A stretch of 6,635 bases of DNA from Planctomycetaceae bacterium (GTDB lineage Bacteria > Planctomycetota > Planctomycetia > Pirellulales > Pirellulaceae): assembly GCA_003501565.1 (NCBI GenBank), contig DNPC01000759.1, positions 1-6,635 on the forward strand. Direction: 5' to 3'. A program made the position numbers and the translations under genes. Below the pieces are notes generated by a model. It saw only the letters and a list, made by a program, of their open reading frames with translations. It did no database searches and had not been told where the DNA came from. Shown piece after piece: positions 1-5,159 of this stretch; the first letter of the stretch is position 1; each line of letters opens with the position of its first letter.

Positions 1-200
1 ATCTCTTTTTTCTGGCGCGGCGTCTGGCCTTTACGGGGGTGCAGTTGGCCGAGACCGGTTTCGACGTACGAAGTCGCCGCCGAAATCGCCCTCAAGCCGG
101 GCCGGCAACGAACAGAGCAAGCGTTACAGCTCCACTCCATTCAACTTCGTGGGTGCCGATGACGGTTTACGCATGCGGGCTGAACCGCCGCGGTCCACAC
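1..200 (-). repeat. Probable dispersed extragenic repeat, cut by the left edge
   Basis: No convincing gene lies here. Read on the minus strand, the stretch 124-190 translates in one frame to RMRKPSSAPTKLNGVEL followed by a stop, and in another to QPACVNRHRHPRS. I remember such strings recurring in many small 'hypothetical proteins' annotated in Rhodopirellula-like genomes, which is what a non-coding dispersed repeat produces when gene callers translate it. That recollection is unverified. Only one copy is in the window, so copy number cannot be seen from the sequence. Both boundaries are uncertain, and the element may run past the left edge. A plus-strand frame is open from base 1 to the TGA at 160-162, but its translation resembles nothing I know. 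Confidence 0.35.
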
Positions 201-532
201 TCCAAAACGCAAAGTATTGGGTCATATGCGCCAGGTACCGGACGAGCCATTCCTTGGACTCATTTCTAATCCGGCTAGGTCTGGCAACCAGCGGACTTTG
301 CAGACCGTTGATTTGCCAGACAGTTGAGGGTATCGGCCCGGCCTGAACAGACGCTTGAGGCCTCACAGACCTTTTTCAGATTTGCAGGACCGCCTATTCC
401 ACCAGCTAAACCCGGCTAAAGAGGCAAAGTCTGCTGATCACAGAAACCTCGCCGACCGCAACGTCACCGCAACCCTCAAGGTCGCCTGCCGCAAGGCCAG
501 AGTAGTGTACACATGAACACTTTCTAGGGGTG
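201..532. other. Gene-free stretch
   Basis: I find no supported coding region. Short open frames on both strands have no ribosome binding site and low-complexity, Arg/Pro/Ser-rich translations typical of non-coding DNA. Small symmetric sequences are present: a 10-bp palindrome TGAGGCCTCA at 356-365, the palindrome GTGTACAC at 505-512, and AGTGT/ACACT arms at 504-508 and 517-521. None can be assigned a role. Confidence 0.5.
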
Positions 533-702
533 GGGATTCGAGCGACAATCCCGGCCTGGCGGAATAAGCCGCAAGGCAATCAATGATTGCTGCGATCCGA
601 CCAAGCGGTACATCTTGCCTGTCCGCCCGGTGCCCTGCGACCGCTTTGGGGGGCTTAAGGCAATCCATTTGTACCAACGTTCAACGTAAGGGAATTCCTT
701 GG
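533..702 (+). promoter_or_regulatory. Dyad-rich leader upstream of the cupin gene
   Basis: Several inverted repeats lie in a row ahead of the cupin start. GGGATT at 533-538 pairs with AATCCC at 547-552. GCAATCA/TGATTGC at 576-590 is a near-perfect 15-base palindrome with one central base. AAGCGGT at 603-609 pairs perfectly with ACCGCTT at 640-646, and CC/GG can extend it past a bulged T647. ACGTT-C-AACGT at 677-687 touches the Shine-Dalgarno site. The symmetry is seen directly; a regulatory or structured-RNA role is inference. It matches no riboswitch class I can recognise. The 15-base palindrome alone could instead be a protein-binding operator. Confidence 0.35.
688..693 (+). promoter_or_regulatory. 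Shine-Dalgarno site fixing the cupin GTG start
   Basis: AAGGGA lies 9 bases before the GTG at 703. It supports that start over the longer in-frame reading that begins at 583. AAGG at 688-691 can also pair with CCTT at 697-700 across a five-base loop, which would partly mask the site. Confidence 0.7.
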
Positions 703-1053
703 GTGGCTGAAACCTTTGAAATCGTCGACTTCGCCGCTTTGCCTGGCATCGCGTGTCCATGCGGCACGGCCCGCCGGGGGTTGATGGAATCGGAATCTGT
801 CCCATACTCTCTGCACGTGACGGAAATCTCGGCGAACGCCAGGACCCACTACCACAAACGACTGACCGAGACTTACTTTATTCTCGAATGCGATGAAGAC
901 GCCGCACTCGAGCTCAACGGTGAAGTGATTCCGGTTCAGCCTCGCCAGGCAGTGGTGGTTCATCCTGGCACGCGGCATCGTGCGGTAGGGAAGATGACGG
1001 TCATCATCGTGGCCTCGCCAAAGTTCGACCCTGCCGACGAGTGGTTTGACTGA
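703..1053 (+). CDS. Small single-domain cupin protein
   Basis: This is a 116-aa soluble protein with one cupin beta-barrel. The first cupin motif is seen at residues 49-56, where H49, H51 and E56 (HYHKRLTE) are in the usual metal-binding positions. The second motif includes P88-G89 and H92 (PGTRHRAVG), so the full 3-His/1-Glu metal site appears intact. A Cys pair (C18, C20) near the N terminus and a C-terminal KFDPADEWFD tail resemble short planctomycete cupins I recall. The substrate is unknown; the fold serves dioxygenases, isomerases and sugar- or ligand-binding proteins alike. The GTG at 703 is chosen because AAGGGA lies 9 bases upstream and the homology-like sequence begins with ETFEIVDF. 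The frame is open back to 583, but that part reads as non-coding. The dyad-rich leader upstream may control it. The next gene starts 52 bases downstream. Confidence 0.85.
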   Translation: MAETFEIVDFAALPGIACPCGTARRGLMESESVPYSLHVTEISANARTHYHKRLTETYFILECDEDAALELNGEVIPVQPRQAVVVHPGTRHRAVGKMTVIIVASPKFDPADEWFD

Positions 1054-1105
1054 ACCGCCGCCGCCCCACCTTGTCACGCCTCATCTAGTTGCGAATCGAT
1101 TGAGC

Positions 1106-1231
1106 ATGAAAAAAGAACGCTACGCTGTTTGTCTTATCCTAGTAGCATTCGTTTCTGGAATGGTACTGACCGCAGCTACGAGCGGATGCACGGCCCCCAG
1201 CGACACTCCGGCCCAAACTGCGCAGCGGTAA
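1106..1231 (+). CDS. Very small probable lipoprotein
   Basis: This is a 41-aa open frame starting MKKER, a positively charged N region, followed by a hydrophobic core (about residues 7-24) and then ATSGC, with Cys28 as the likely lipidated residue. After processing only about 14 residues would remain, rich in Thr, Ala and Pro (CTAPSDTPAQTAQR). The layout resembles entericidin-type mini-lipoproteins. The -3 position of the lipobox is Thr rather than the usual Leu/Val/Ile, which weakens the call. The frame is open upstream to 1046, overlapping the cupin stop, but ATG 1106 gives a proper signal peptide. The Shine-Dalgarno site is poor (TGAG directly before the ATG). It may be co-transcribed with the cupin. 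No function can be assigned; a chance open frame remains possible. Confidence 0.5.
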   Translation: MKKERYAVCLILVAFVSGMVLTAATSGCTAPSDTPAQTAQR

Positions 1232-1599
1232 CGTCTCCCTTCGGCTGCGATGATCCGCAAACGTGTCGCTCAGACTTAAAGTGATCAGCTGGGACTAGGG
1301 CCGGTTCTCGTAGCGACTCGCCTATACCGAAGTTGGCAGTTCGCGATCAGGGTATCGCAACATCACTCCCTAGGTGGTAGACGAAGACTCCGGATAACGT
1401 TCGCTTCGTGCCGTTGAATTGAGCAGCTGTAACACCCCAAACTCGTCGCAAGCAACAGGCCACTTCGACCCGGCAAGCTGATTGTCGCAAATCCAGCCGT
1501 AATTTCCCTCGCGCTTGAGCGCGTAAGGAAATGGCCCCAAACCCGACCTACCCTAACCGGTAGCATCCAATAGTAGAAAACAACAATGGGATCGACAGC
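1232..1599. other. Gene-free gap with several inverted repeats
   Basis: No supported gene lies in these 368 bases. A 169-codon minus-strand open frame (1363-1872) covers part of it, but it is antisense to the receiver gene and has no recognisable protein character. Hairpin-forming sequences are present: GCGAT/ATCGC at 1343-1358, a longer two-step hairpin at 1502-1532, and CTACC/GGTAG at 1548-1563. The promoter of the receiver gene presumably lies here, but I cannot pick out convincing -35/-10 boxes. Confidence 0.5.
1502..1532 (+). repeat. Two-step hairpin upstream of the receiver gene
   Basis: The outer arms ATTTCC (1502-1507) and GGAAAT (1527-1532) pair perfectly. Inside, after a 2x3 internal loop, CGCGC (1510-1514) pairs with GCGCG (1519-1523) around a TTGA loop. 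That makes 11 base pairs in 31 bases. It ends 67 bases before the receiver ATG. No T-run follows on either strand, so it is not a classic terminator. It could be a leader structure or an extragenic palindrome. Confidence 0.4.
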
Positions 1600-1974
1600 A
1601 TGACAAGAAAAGTACTGGACGTAGGCAATTGTGGCCCAGACTTCTCCTCGATCAAACGCATGTTGACACAGCACTTTGATGTTGAGGTTCTTCAAGCGCA
1701 TGGAGCAGACGATGCACTCAGCACTGTGAAGCAACACCCAATAGACTTGGTACTGGTCAATCGAAAGCTCGACCGCGACTATTCCGACGGGACGGACGTC
1801 ATCAAGCAACTCAAGGCCGACCCCGAAACACAGTCGGTACCTGTGATGCTGGTCACCAACTACGAAGAACATCAGGCTGCAGCCATTGAACTTGGTGCAT
1901 TGATGGGCTTTGGCAAGCTGTCACTTCAAGAGCCGGACACGATCGATCGCGTTCGAACCGCACTGGGCGCCTAG
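1600..1974 (+). CDS. Stand-alone degenerate receiver (pseudo-response-regulator)
   Basis: This is a 124-aa protein of receiver-domain length with no output domain. The fold is readable: beta1 VLDVGN (5-10), beta3 DLVLVN (49-54), beta4 VMLVTN (82-87), and the beta5 region GFGKLS (103-108). T86 and K106 match the conserved Thr and Lys of receivers. The phosphoacceptor Asp at the end of beta3 is replaced by N54, and the acidic pair after beta1 is replaced by G9-N10. Ordinary aspartyl phosphorylation and Mg binding are therefore unlikely. I recall planctomycete proteins sharing the DVGNCGPD and VNRKLDRDYSDG strings, which would make this a conserved family; this is unverified. The ATG at 1600 has only a weak GGGA site 8 bases upstream. 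A strong inverted repeat begins at its stop codon. Its likely role is protein-protein interaction or scaffolding in signalling; no kinase gene is nearby. Confidence 0.8.
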   Translation: MTRKVLDVGNCGPDFSSIKRMLTQHFDVEVLQAHGADDALSTVKQHPIDLVLVNRKLDRDYSDGTDVIKQLKADPETQSVPVMLVTNYEEHQAAAIELGALMGFGKLSLQEPDTIDRVRTALGA

Positions 1975-2037
1975 TCGCTTCCAAGACCATCGCCTGGCTA
2001 ATTTGTCGCTCCTTCTGCACCCGTGCTTGGAAGCGAC
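1974..2037 (+). repeat. 12-bp perfect inverted repeat between receiver and DMT genes
   Basis: GTCGCTTCCAAG (1974-1985), whose first base is the last base of the receiver stop codon, is exactly complementary to CTTGGAAGCGAC (2026-2037), with a 40-base loop. Inside the loop, GTCGCTCC at 2005-2012 nearly repeats the left arm and can pair with the same right arm if one A bulges, enclosing a small GCA/TGC stem. Two mutually exclusive hairpins are therefore possible. No U-run follows, so a standard intrinsic terminator is not supported. It could be an attenuator-like element, a 3'-end stabiliser or a binding site. Confidence 0.55.
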
Positions 2038-2078
2038 GTGTTGGTCTGCGAGAATCATCAACGAGTTGATTTCTCGCT

Positions 2079-2087
2079 GGAAGGAAG
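2079..2087 (+). promoter_or_regulatory. Strong Shine-Dalgarno site for the DMT gene
   Basis: GGAAGGAAG sits 4 bases before the ATG at 2092, or 7 bases if the GGAAGG core is used. It fixes that start in preference to a frame opening at 2023, which would begin inside the inverted repeat. Confidence 0.7.
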
Positions 2088-2091
2088 TTCG

Positions 2092-2556
2092 ATGGATCGG
2101 GACAACTTGGCTTATCTAGCCTGTCTGATATTGGCGCTCGGCGCAGGCGCACTGATGGCAATGCAGCCGGCAATTAATGCAAAGCTAAACGCATTCTGTT
2201 CCCATCGGCTTCAGGCCAGCGTAGTCAGCTTTGGTGTAGGCTTTGCTTCTTTGATTATGCTCAGCCTCATATTGCGTATTGGTTTTCCATCGCTAGGCTC
2301 TCTCGGTGCAGCGCCCTGGTGGGCATGGACGGGCGGATTGTGCGGTGCCTACATGGTCACCGTTTCACTTTCCATCGCGCCCAAGCTGGGCGCGACGCGG
2401 TGGTTTGTGTTAGTGCTGGCTGGACAATTCACGCTTAGCTTAATACTGGACCACTTCGGCTGGCTTGGTTTTGAAAAGACCCCGCTATCCTGGCAACGCG
2501 TTTTTTGGACCGCATGCATCGTGCTAGGTGTACTGGGTGTCATAAACACCAGGTAG
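2092..2556 (+). CDS. DMT-superfamily membrane protein, YdcZ type (DUF606)
   Basis: This is a 154-aa inner-membrane protein with about five hydrophobic segments (roughly residues 6-24, 42-62, 77-97, 103-120 and 134-152). Family features I recognise are MQPAINAKL (24-32) after the first helix, PWWAWTGGLCGA (75-86), the SIAPKLGA stretch (94-101), AGQ..LSLILDHFG (110-123) and a final hydrophobic helix. Length and order match the single-unit YdcZ/DUF606 group of the drug/metabolite transporter superfamily, thought to work as dimers or paired paralogues. The transported substrate is unknown. The start at 2092 is set by the GGAAGGAAG site; the longer in-frame start at 2023 adds a polar, non-homologous tail. 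The gene follows the pseudo-receiver by 117 bases, with the 12-bp inverted repeat between them. Near its end a hairpin (GGTGT/ACACC, 2536-2550) lies within the last codons. Confidence 0.88.
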   Translation: MDRDNLAYLACLILALGAGALMAMQPAINAKLNAFCSHRLQASVVSFGVGFASLIMLSLILRIGFPSLGSLGAAPWWAWTGGLCGAYMVTVSLSIAPKLGATRWFVLVLAGQFTLSLILDHFGWLGFEKTPLSWQRVFWTACIVLGVLGVINTR

Positions 2557-2565
2557 AACCGAAAA

Positions 2566-2595
2566 TTGATTCACTCTCTCATGACCGAATACTAA
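2566..2595 (+). promoter_or_regulatory. Possible sigma70-like promoter for the SDR gene
   Basis: TTGATT at 2566-2571 resembles a -35 box, and ATACTA at 2589-2594 (17-base spacer) or TACTAA one base on resembles a -10 box. The match is imperfect, but this is the most AT-rich stretch between the two genes and sits at a sensible distance (about 37 bases) from the ATG at 2632. Confidence 0.3.
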
Positions 2596-2631
2596 AATCC
2601 ATTTGCAAAACTTCTTAAGCAAGACTCAATT

Positions 2632-3423
2632 ATGTCCTCGGAAACCTCAAGCGGACTTACTGGCCAAACCGCTATCGTCACTGGTGCTGCACGCGGAATT
2701 GGCGCAGCAATCGCAATCAAGTTGGCCGCTGCCGGTGCGCACGTCATGGTCAATGACATCCTCGATCCTGTCGAAACCCTGGCTCAGATCAAGAGCGTTG
2801 GCGGCAGCGGAGAGGCTGCAATCGCAGACGTGACAGATCGTAGTGCAGTAAACGCGCTGGTCGACAAAGTGGCCGAGGAACGTGGGATAGACGTCTTGGT
2901 TACCAATGCAGCCTACTCAGATCGCGAGCTATTCTACAAAGCCGATTTGCCAGGCTTCGATAAAACGATCGATGTGTGCATGTGGGGGCCTTTCAACTTC
3001 TTGCGCCGCGTCTCGGAGAGAATGATCGACCGGGGCCAAGGTGGAAATGTGGTCTGCATCAGTTCGCCACATGCCTACAAAGCCATCCCCGGTGCAATGG
3101 CATACAACATGGCCAAAGCTGCAATCGACCAAATGGCGCGGACAGCGGCCTGCGAATTGAGTGAACATCGCATCCGTGTCAACATCTTGCACCCGGGCTG
3201 GACAAACACGCCCGGGGAACGAAAGTTCTTCCACGAAGATGAGCTTGCCGTCAAAGGCAGCGAACTACCCTGGGGGCGATTGGCCGAACCTGAGGACATC
3301 GCTCGGGGTGTCGCGTTCTTGTGCGATCCTGCTAGCGACTACATCAATGGTGCGACACTGTCGATTGACGGCGGAGCTCTCTTACCTCACGATCAAATGT
3401 TCCGCATTAAAGACCGACCGTAG
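2632..3423 (+). CDS. Short-chain dehydrogenase/reductase (classical SDR)
   Basis: This is a 263-aa cytoplasmic oxidoreductase with a Rossmann fold. The cofactor motif is TGAARGIG (17-24). D42 at the end of beta2 suggests NAD(H) preference. D66-V67 and TNAA (91-94) follow. The catalytic residues S144 or S145, Y158 and K162 (YNMAK) are present, followed by PG (188-189), GRLAEPEDIA (215-224) and the C-terminal INGATLSIDGG (238-248). Length is typical of FabG/glucose-1-dehydrogenase-like SDRs, but the substrate cannot be read from sequence. Two oddities: the usual NNAG motif is TNAA, and the helix-4 Asn of the catalytic tetrad (normally in a VNL-type triplet) appears to be C116 (VCM). The ATG at 2632 has no good Shine-Dalgarno site. 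YceH follows 106 bases downstream on the same strand, so co-transcription is possible. Confidence 0.92.
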   Translation: MSSETSSGLTGQTAIVTGAARGIGAAIAIKLAAAGAHVMVNDILDPVETLAQIKSVGGSGEAAIADVTDRSAVNALVDKVAEERGIDVLVTNAAYSDRELFYKADLPGFDKTIDVCMWGPFNFLRRVSERMIDRGQGGNVVCISSPHAYKAIPGAMAYNMAKAAIDQMARTAACELSEHRIRVNILHPGWTNTPGERKFFHEDELAVKGSELPWGRLAEPEDIARGVAFLCDPASDYINGATLSIDGGALLPHDQMFRIKDRP

Positions 3424-3514
3424 AAATGACTGTTTTCGGGCGCAGGACAAGCAGCCTGCCAAATCCCGACACGGCACCCTTAACACCAGCGGAAACCAGC
3501 CTTGCAAACCGATC

Positions 3515-3522
3515 AGAAAGGA
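3515..3522 (+). promoter_or_regulatory. Shine-Dalgarno site for yceH
   Basis: AGAAAGGA lies 7 bases before the ATG at 3530. It fixes that start although the frame stays open upstream to 3161, inside the SDR gene. Confidence 0.7.
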
Positions 3523-3529
3523 TTCAACA

Positions 3530-4228
3530 ATGGATGAGATTTCTCAGTCAGCGGACCTCGATAATGCAGAACCGAAGCCAGTTCCCCAATTGACCGAGAT
3601 CAGCCGCCGCATCTTGGGTGTTTTAATCGAGAAAGCTCGAACGACTCCTGATGCTTACCCACTCAGCCTGAACGGGCTGGTAACCGGCTGCAACCAGAAG
3701 TCCAATCGAGCCCCGCTCATGCAGCTAACGCCGGAGGCAGTCGAGGATGAACTGGCAAAGCTCCGAGAGGTCGGCGCGGTCGCCGAGGTGCATGGCGGTG
3801 GACGTGTCCCCAAGTATCGTCACTATGCATCCGACTTCCTTGGCATTAAGGGCATCGAGGCGGGAGTAATGGCTGAACTCATGCTCCGAGGCGCACAATC
3901 GGTTGGCGATCTTCGCAGCCGTGCTAGCCGCTTTGGCCCAATCGCCGATCAAGCTGCGTTGCAGGAAATCCTCTCCGGACTAATTGATCGCAATTTGGTG
4001 ATCACACTAACGCCTGCCGGTCGTGGTCAGCTCGTCACTCACAATCTTTACGAACCCGCTGACTTGGAATATGTCAAGAAACAAGCTTCCGAAGCACCTG
4101 CTTCGGTACGTTCCAGCCCTCCACGCAGCTCATCTGCTGCCGAGATTGAACAACTGAAGTCCGAAGTCGCCAGTCTCCGCTCGACAGTTGAAGATTTAGT
4201 CAAACGCATCGAATCACTCGAGTCCTAG
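3530..4228 (+). CDS. yceH: UPF0502 / DUF480 family protein YceH
   Basis: This is a 232-aa soluble protein of the YceH family. The signature is clear: ILGVLIEKARTTPDAYPLSL (28-47) running into CNQKSNRAP (54-62), then GGGRVPKYRH at about 90-99, with a second helix-rich unit containing AELMLRGAQSVGDLRSR and a closing LYEPADLEYV segment. Known DUF480 structures have two winged-helix domains, so nucleic-acid or protein binding is plausible, but the family function is not established. After a Ser/Pro/Ala-rich linker the C terminus has leucine-heptad spacing (EIEQLKSEVASLRSTVEDL, then VKRIESL), a likely short coiled coil for oligomerisation. A charged N-terminal extension of about 20 residues precedes the core. 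The start is set by AGAAAGGA 7 bases upstream. The gene converges with the minus-strand DUF479 gene, 98 bases away. Confidence 0.92.
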   Translation: MDEISQSADLDNAEPKPVPQLTEISRRILGVLIEKARTTPDAYPLSLNGLVTGCNQKSNRAPLMQLTPEAVEDELAKLREVGAVAEVHGGGRVPKYRHYASDFLGIKGIEAGVMAELMLRGAQSVGDLRSRASRFGPIADQAALQEILSGLIDRNLVITLTPAGRGQLVTHNLYEPADLEYVKKQASEAPASVRSSPPRSSSAAEIEQLKSEVASLRSTVEDLVKRIESLES

Positions 4229-4255
4229 AACTAGACTCGGCGCGGACGACGCTAC

Positions 4256-4272
4256 GAGCCCTCAAGCGGCTC
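4256..4272. terminator. Weak hairpin in the convergent gap after yceH
   Basis: GAGCC (4256-4260) and GGCTC (4268-4272) form a 5-bp stem with a 7-base loop between two converging genes, where a shared terminator would be expected. No T-run follows on either strand, so the call rests mainly on position. Confidence 0.25.
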
Positions 4273-4326
4273 AGCCCGCCGCAGACGCAGACTAGTCACA
4301 GGAAACTTTGCTCGACACGACGTCAA

Positions 4327-4977
4327 TTACGCTGGCGGAGTCAGCAACTCATCGGCATGCTCACGGACACGTTCCCGCGCCGTTGCCAACCAAGCTACCA
4401 CACTATCGGGTAACATCGGCAAACGCACCCGACGCATCACACCGTTCAGGCGCATCCGCAGCAGTTGGTCATCGTGATAATCGGCCAAGAAACGCTCTTG
4501 GATAAAGCGCGGGACGAGCAAACTCAACTTAGTTACCGGTTTTGCACAGATGGCGTTCGCCGCCGCCTCCAGAACTTCGACATTCAACGAAGCTAGATTT
4601 CCGTAGTAGCGTTCCAACAATTCAGGATCACGCTCGCAGAGCACCGAATCCAACAGAAGCTCAACGACGATGTGCCCTGCGAACCCCGCCTGATGTCCCA
4701 AGCCGCTCTCGAGCAGCTCCCGCAACTCAACTGCAAACTCGGTGCTCAAGCTCACAAACCGCGGACATTGATGAAACCAAAAATCGTCCACGTGATGCTG
4801 CACACATCCACGAGCCAGAGCCGCAATACGCTCGTCAGAATGCTCCGTTACGGGTTGAGCATATTGCTTGCGTGCTCGATTCTTCCGATCCAGCACGCTC
4901 ATCCAATCCGGAAATCCAGTACCGGCCGCGAAATACGGATTATTCAGATGTAAGTACGCGTGCGACAGATAGTTCAC
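4327..4977 (-). CDS. ACP phosphodiesterase-like protein (DUF479/AcpH-related)
   Basis: This 216-aa protein resembles acyl-carrier-protein phosphodiesterase (AcpH), which removes the phosphopantetheine arm from holo-ACP. Shared features are the N-terminal MNYLSHAYLHL with H6, an Asp in GTGFPDW (D24), a metal-site-like QHHVDDFWFH (60-69), and a C-terminal FLADYHDDQLLRMRLNGVMRR block that parallels the LNGM-containing region of E. coli AcpH. AcpH has a distorted HD-type all-helical fold, and the His/Asp residues here fit that. The sequence is divergent enough that ACP may not be the substrate. It starts with GTG at 4977; an in-frame TAA lies just two codons upstream, so no longer protein is possible, and GAGG lies 6 bases ahead. 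There is no signal peptide. It stands alone, 329 bases after the upstream minus-strand gene, and converges with yceH. Confidence 0.72.
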   Translation of the reverse strand: MNYLSHAYLHLNNPYFAAGTGFPDWMSVLDRKNRARKQYAQPVTEHSDERIAALARGCVQHHVDDFWFHQCPRFVSLSTEFAVELRELLESGLGHQAGFAGHIVVELLLDSVLCERDPELLERYYGNLASLNVEVLEAAANAICAKPVTKLSLLVPRFIQERFLADYHDDQLLRMRLNGVMRRVRLPMLPDSVVAWLATARERVREHADELLTPPA

Positions 4978-4982
4978 CGGTT

Positions 4983-4988
4983 ACCTCA
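4983..4988 (-). promoter_or_regulatory. Shine-Dalgarno site fixing a GTG start
   Basis: On the minus strand TGAGGT precedes the GTG at 4977 by 5-6 bases. The in-frame stop at 4981-4983 overlaps its edge, so translation must start at this GTG or further inside. Confidence 0.7.
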
Positions 4989-5044
4989 GACCACAGCCGA
5001 AACAACCCATTCTACCCTTCCTGACCACACGCAACACACGTAGC

Positions 5045-5064
5045 TCAGTCTGTCCTCAGACTGA
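5045..5064 (-). repeat. Perfect 8-bp hairpin upstream of the DUF479 gene
   Basis: TCAGTCTG (5045-5052) and CAGACTGA (5057-5064) are exactly complementary around the four-base loop TCCT. It lies 68 bases ahead of the GTG at 4977. No T-run follows on the minus strand, so it is not a standard terminator; an operator or leader hairpin is equally possible. Confidence 0.5.
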
Positions 5065-5159
5065 TCAAAAGAAACACGCGCCGTCGCCGGATGAGTCGCG
5101 ACATGGATCGCTTTCAACCGAAAGCCGAAAAGCTAGCCAGGTCTCTGAGCCCAGGGTAG

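Noticed and set aside
1..162. Plus-strand frame open from the left edge to a TGA, possibly the 3' end of a gene
   Set aside because: Only about 53 codons, no recognisable motif, and the same bases look like a dispersed repeat on the other strand.
124..366. 80-codon minus-strand open frame
   Set aside because: Its end lies in the candidate repeat, it has no ribosome binding site, and the translation resembles known spurious calls rather than a folded protein.
533..552. tRNA T-arm-like sequence (GGGATTCGA...AATCCC)
   Set aside because: The loop is eight bases and lacks the TTCRA-to-stem spacing; no acceptor, D or anticodon arms are found around it.
488..577. Ten-base direct repeat GCCGCAAGGC at 488-497 and 568-577, exactly 80 bases apart
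   Set aside because: Only two copies, with no repeated flanks. Each is a 3-bp stem with a GCAA loop, too small to claim as an element, and no CRISPR-like array exists.
583..702. N-terminal extension of the cupin
   Set aside because: The extra 40 residues look non-coding, while a good Shine-Dalgarno site precedes the GTG at 703.
1363..1872. 169-codon minus-strand open frame antisense to the receiver gene
   Set aside because: The plus-strand receiver protein is clearly recognisable; the antisense product has no domain character and no ribosome binding site.
3442..3459. GCAGG/CCTGC hairpin after the SDR stop codon as a terminator
   Set aside because: Five base pairs with an eight-base loop and no T-run; YceH follows closely on the same strand.
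3161..3529. Long N-terminal extension of YceH overlapping the SDR gene
   Set aside because: The family begins near the ATG at 3530, which has a good ribosome binding site; upstream sequence is the SDR gene out of frame.
4542..5024. 160-codon plus-strand open frame rich in Arg, Pro and Ser
   Set aside because: It is antisense to the DUF479 gene; its composition is typical of a shadow frame.
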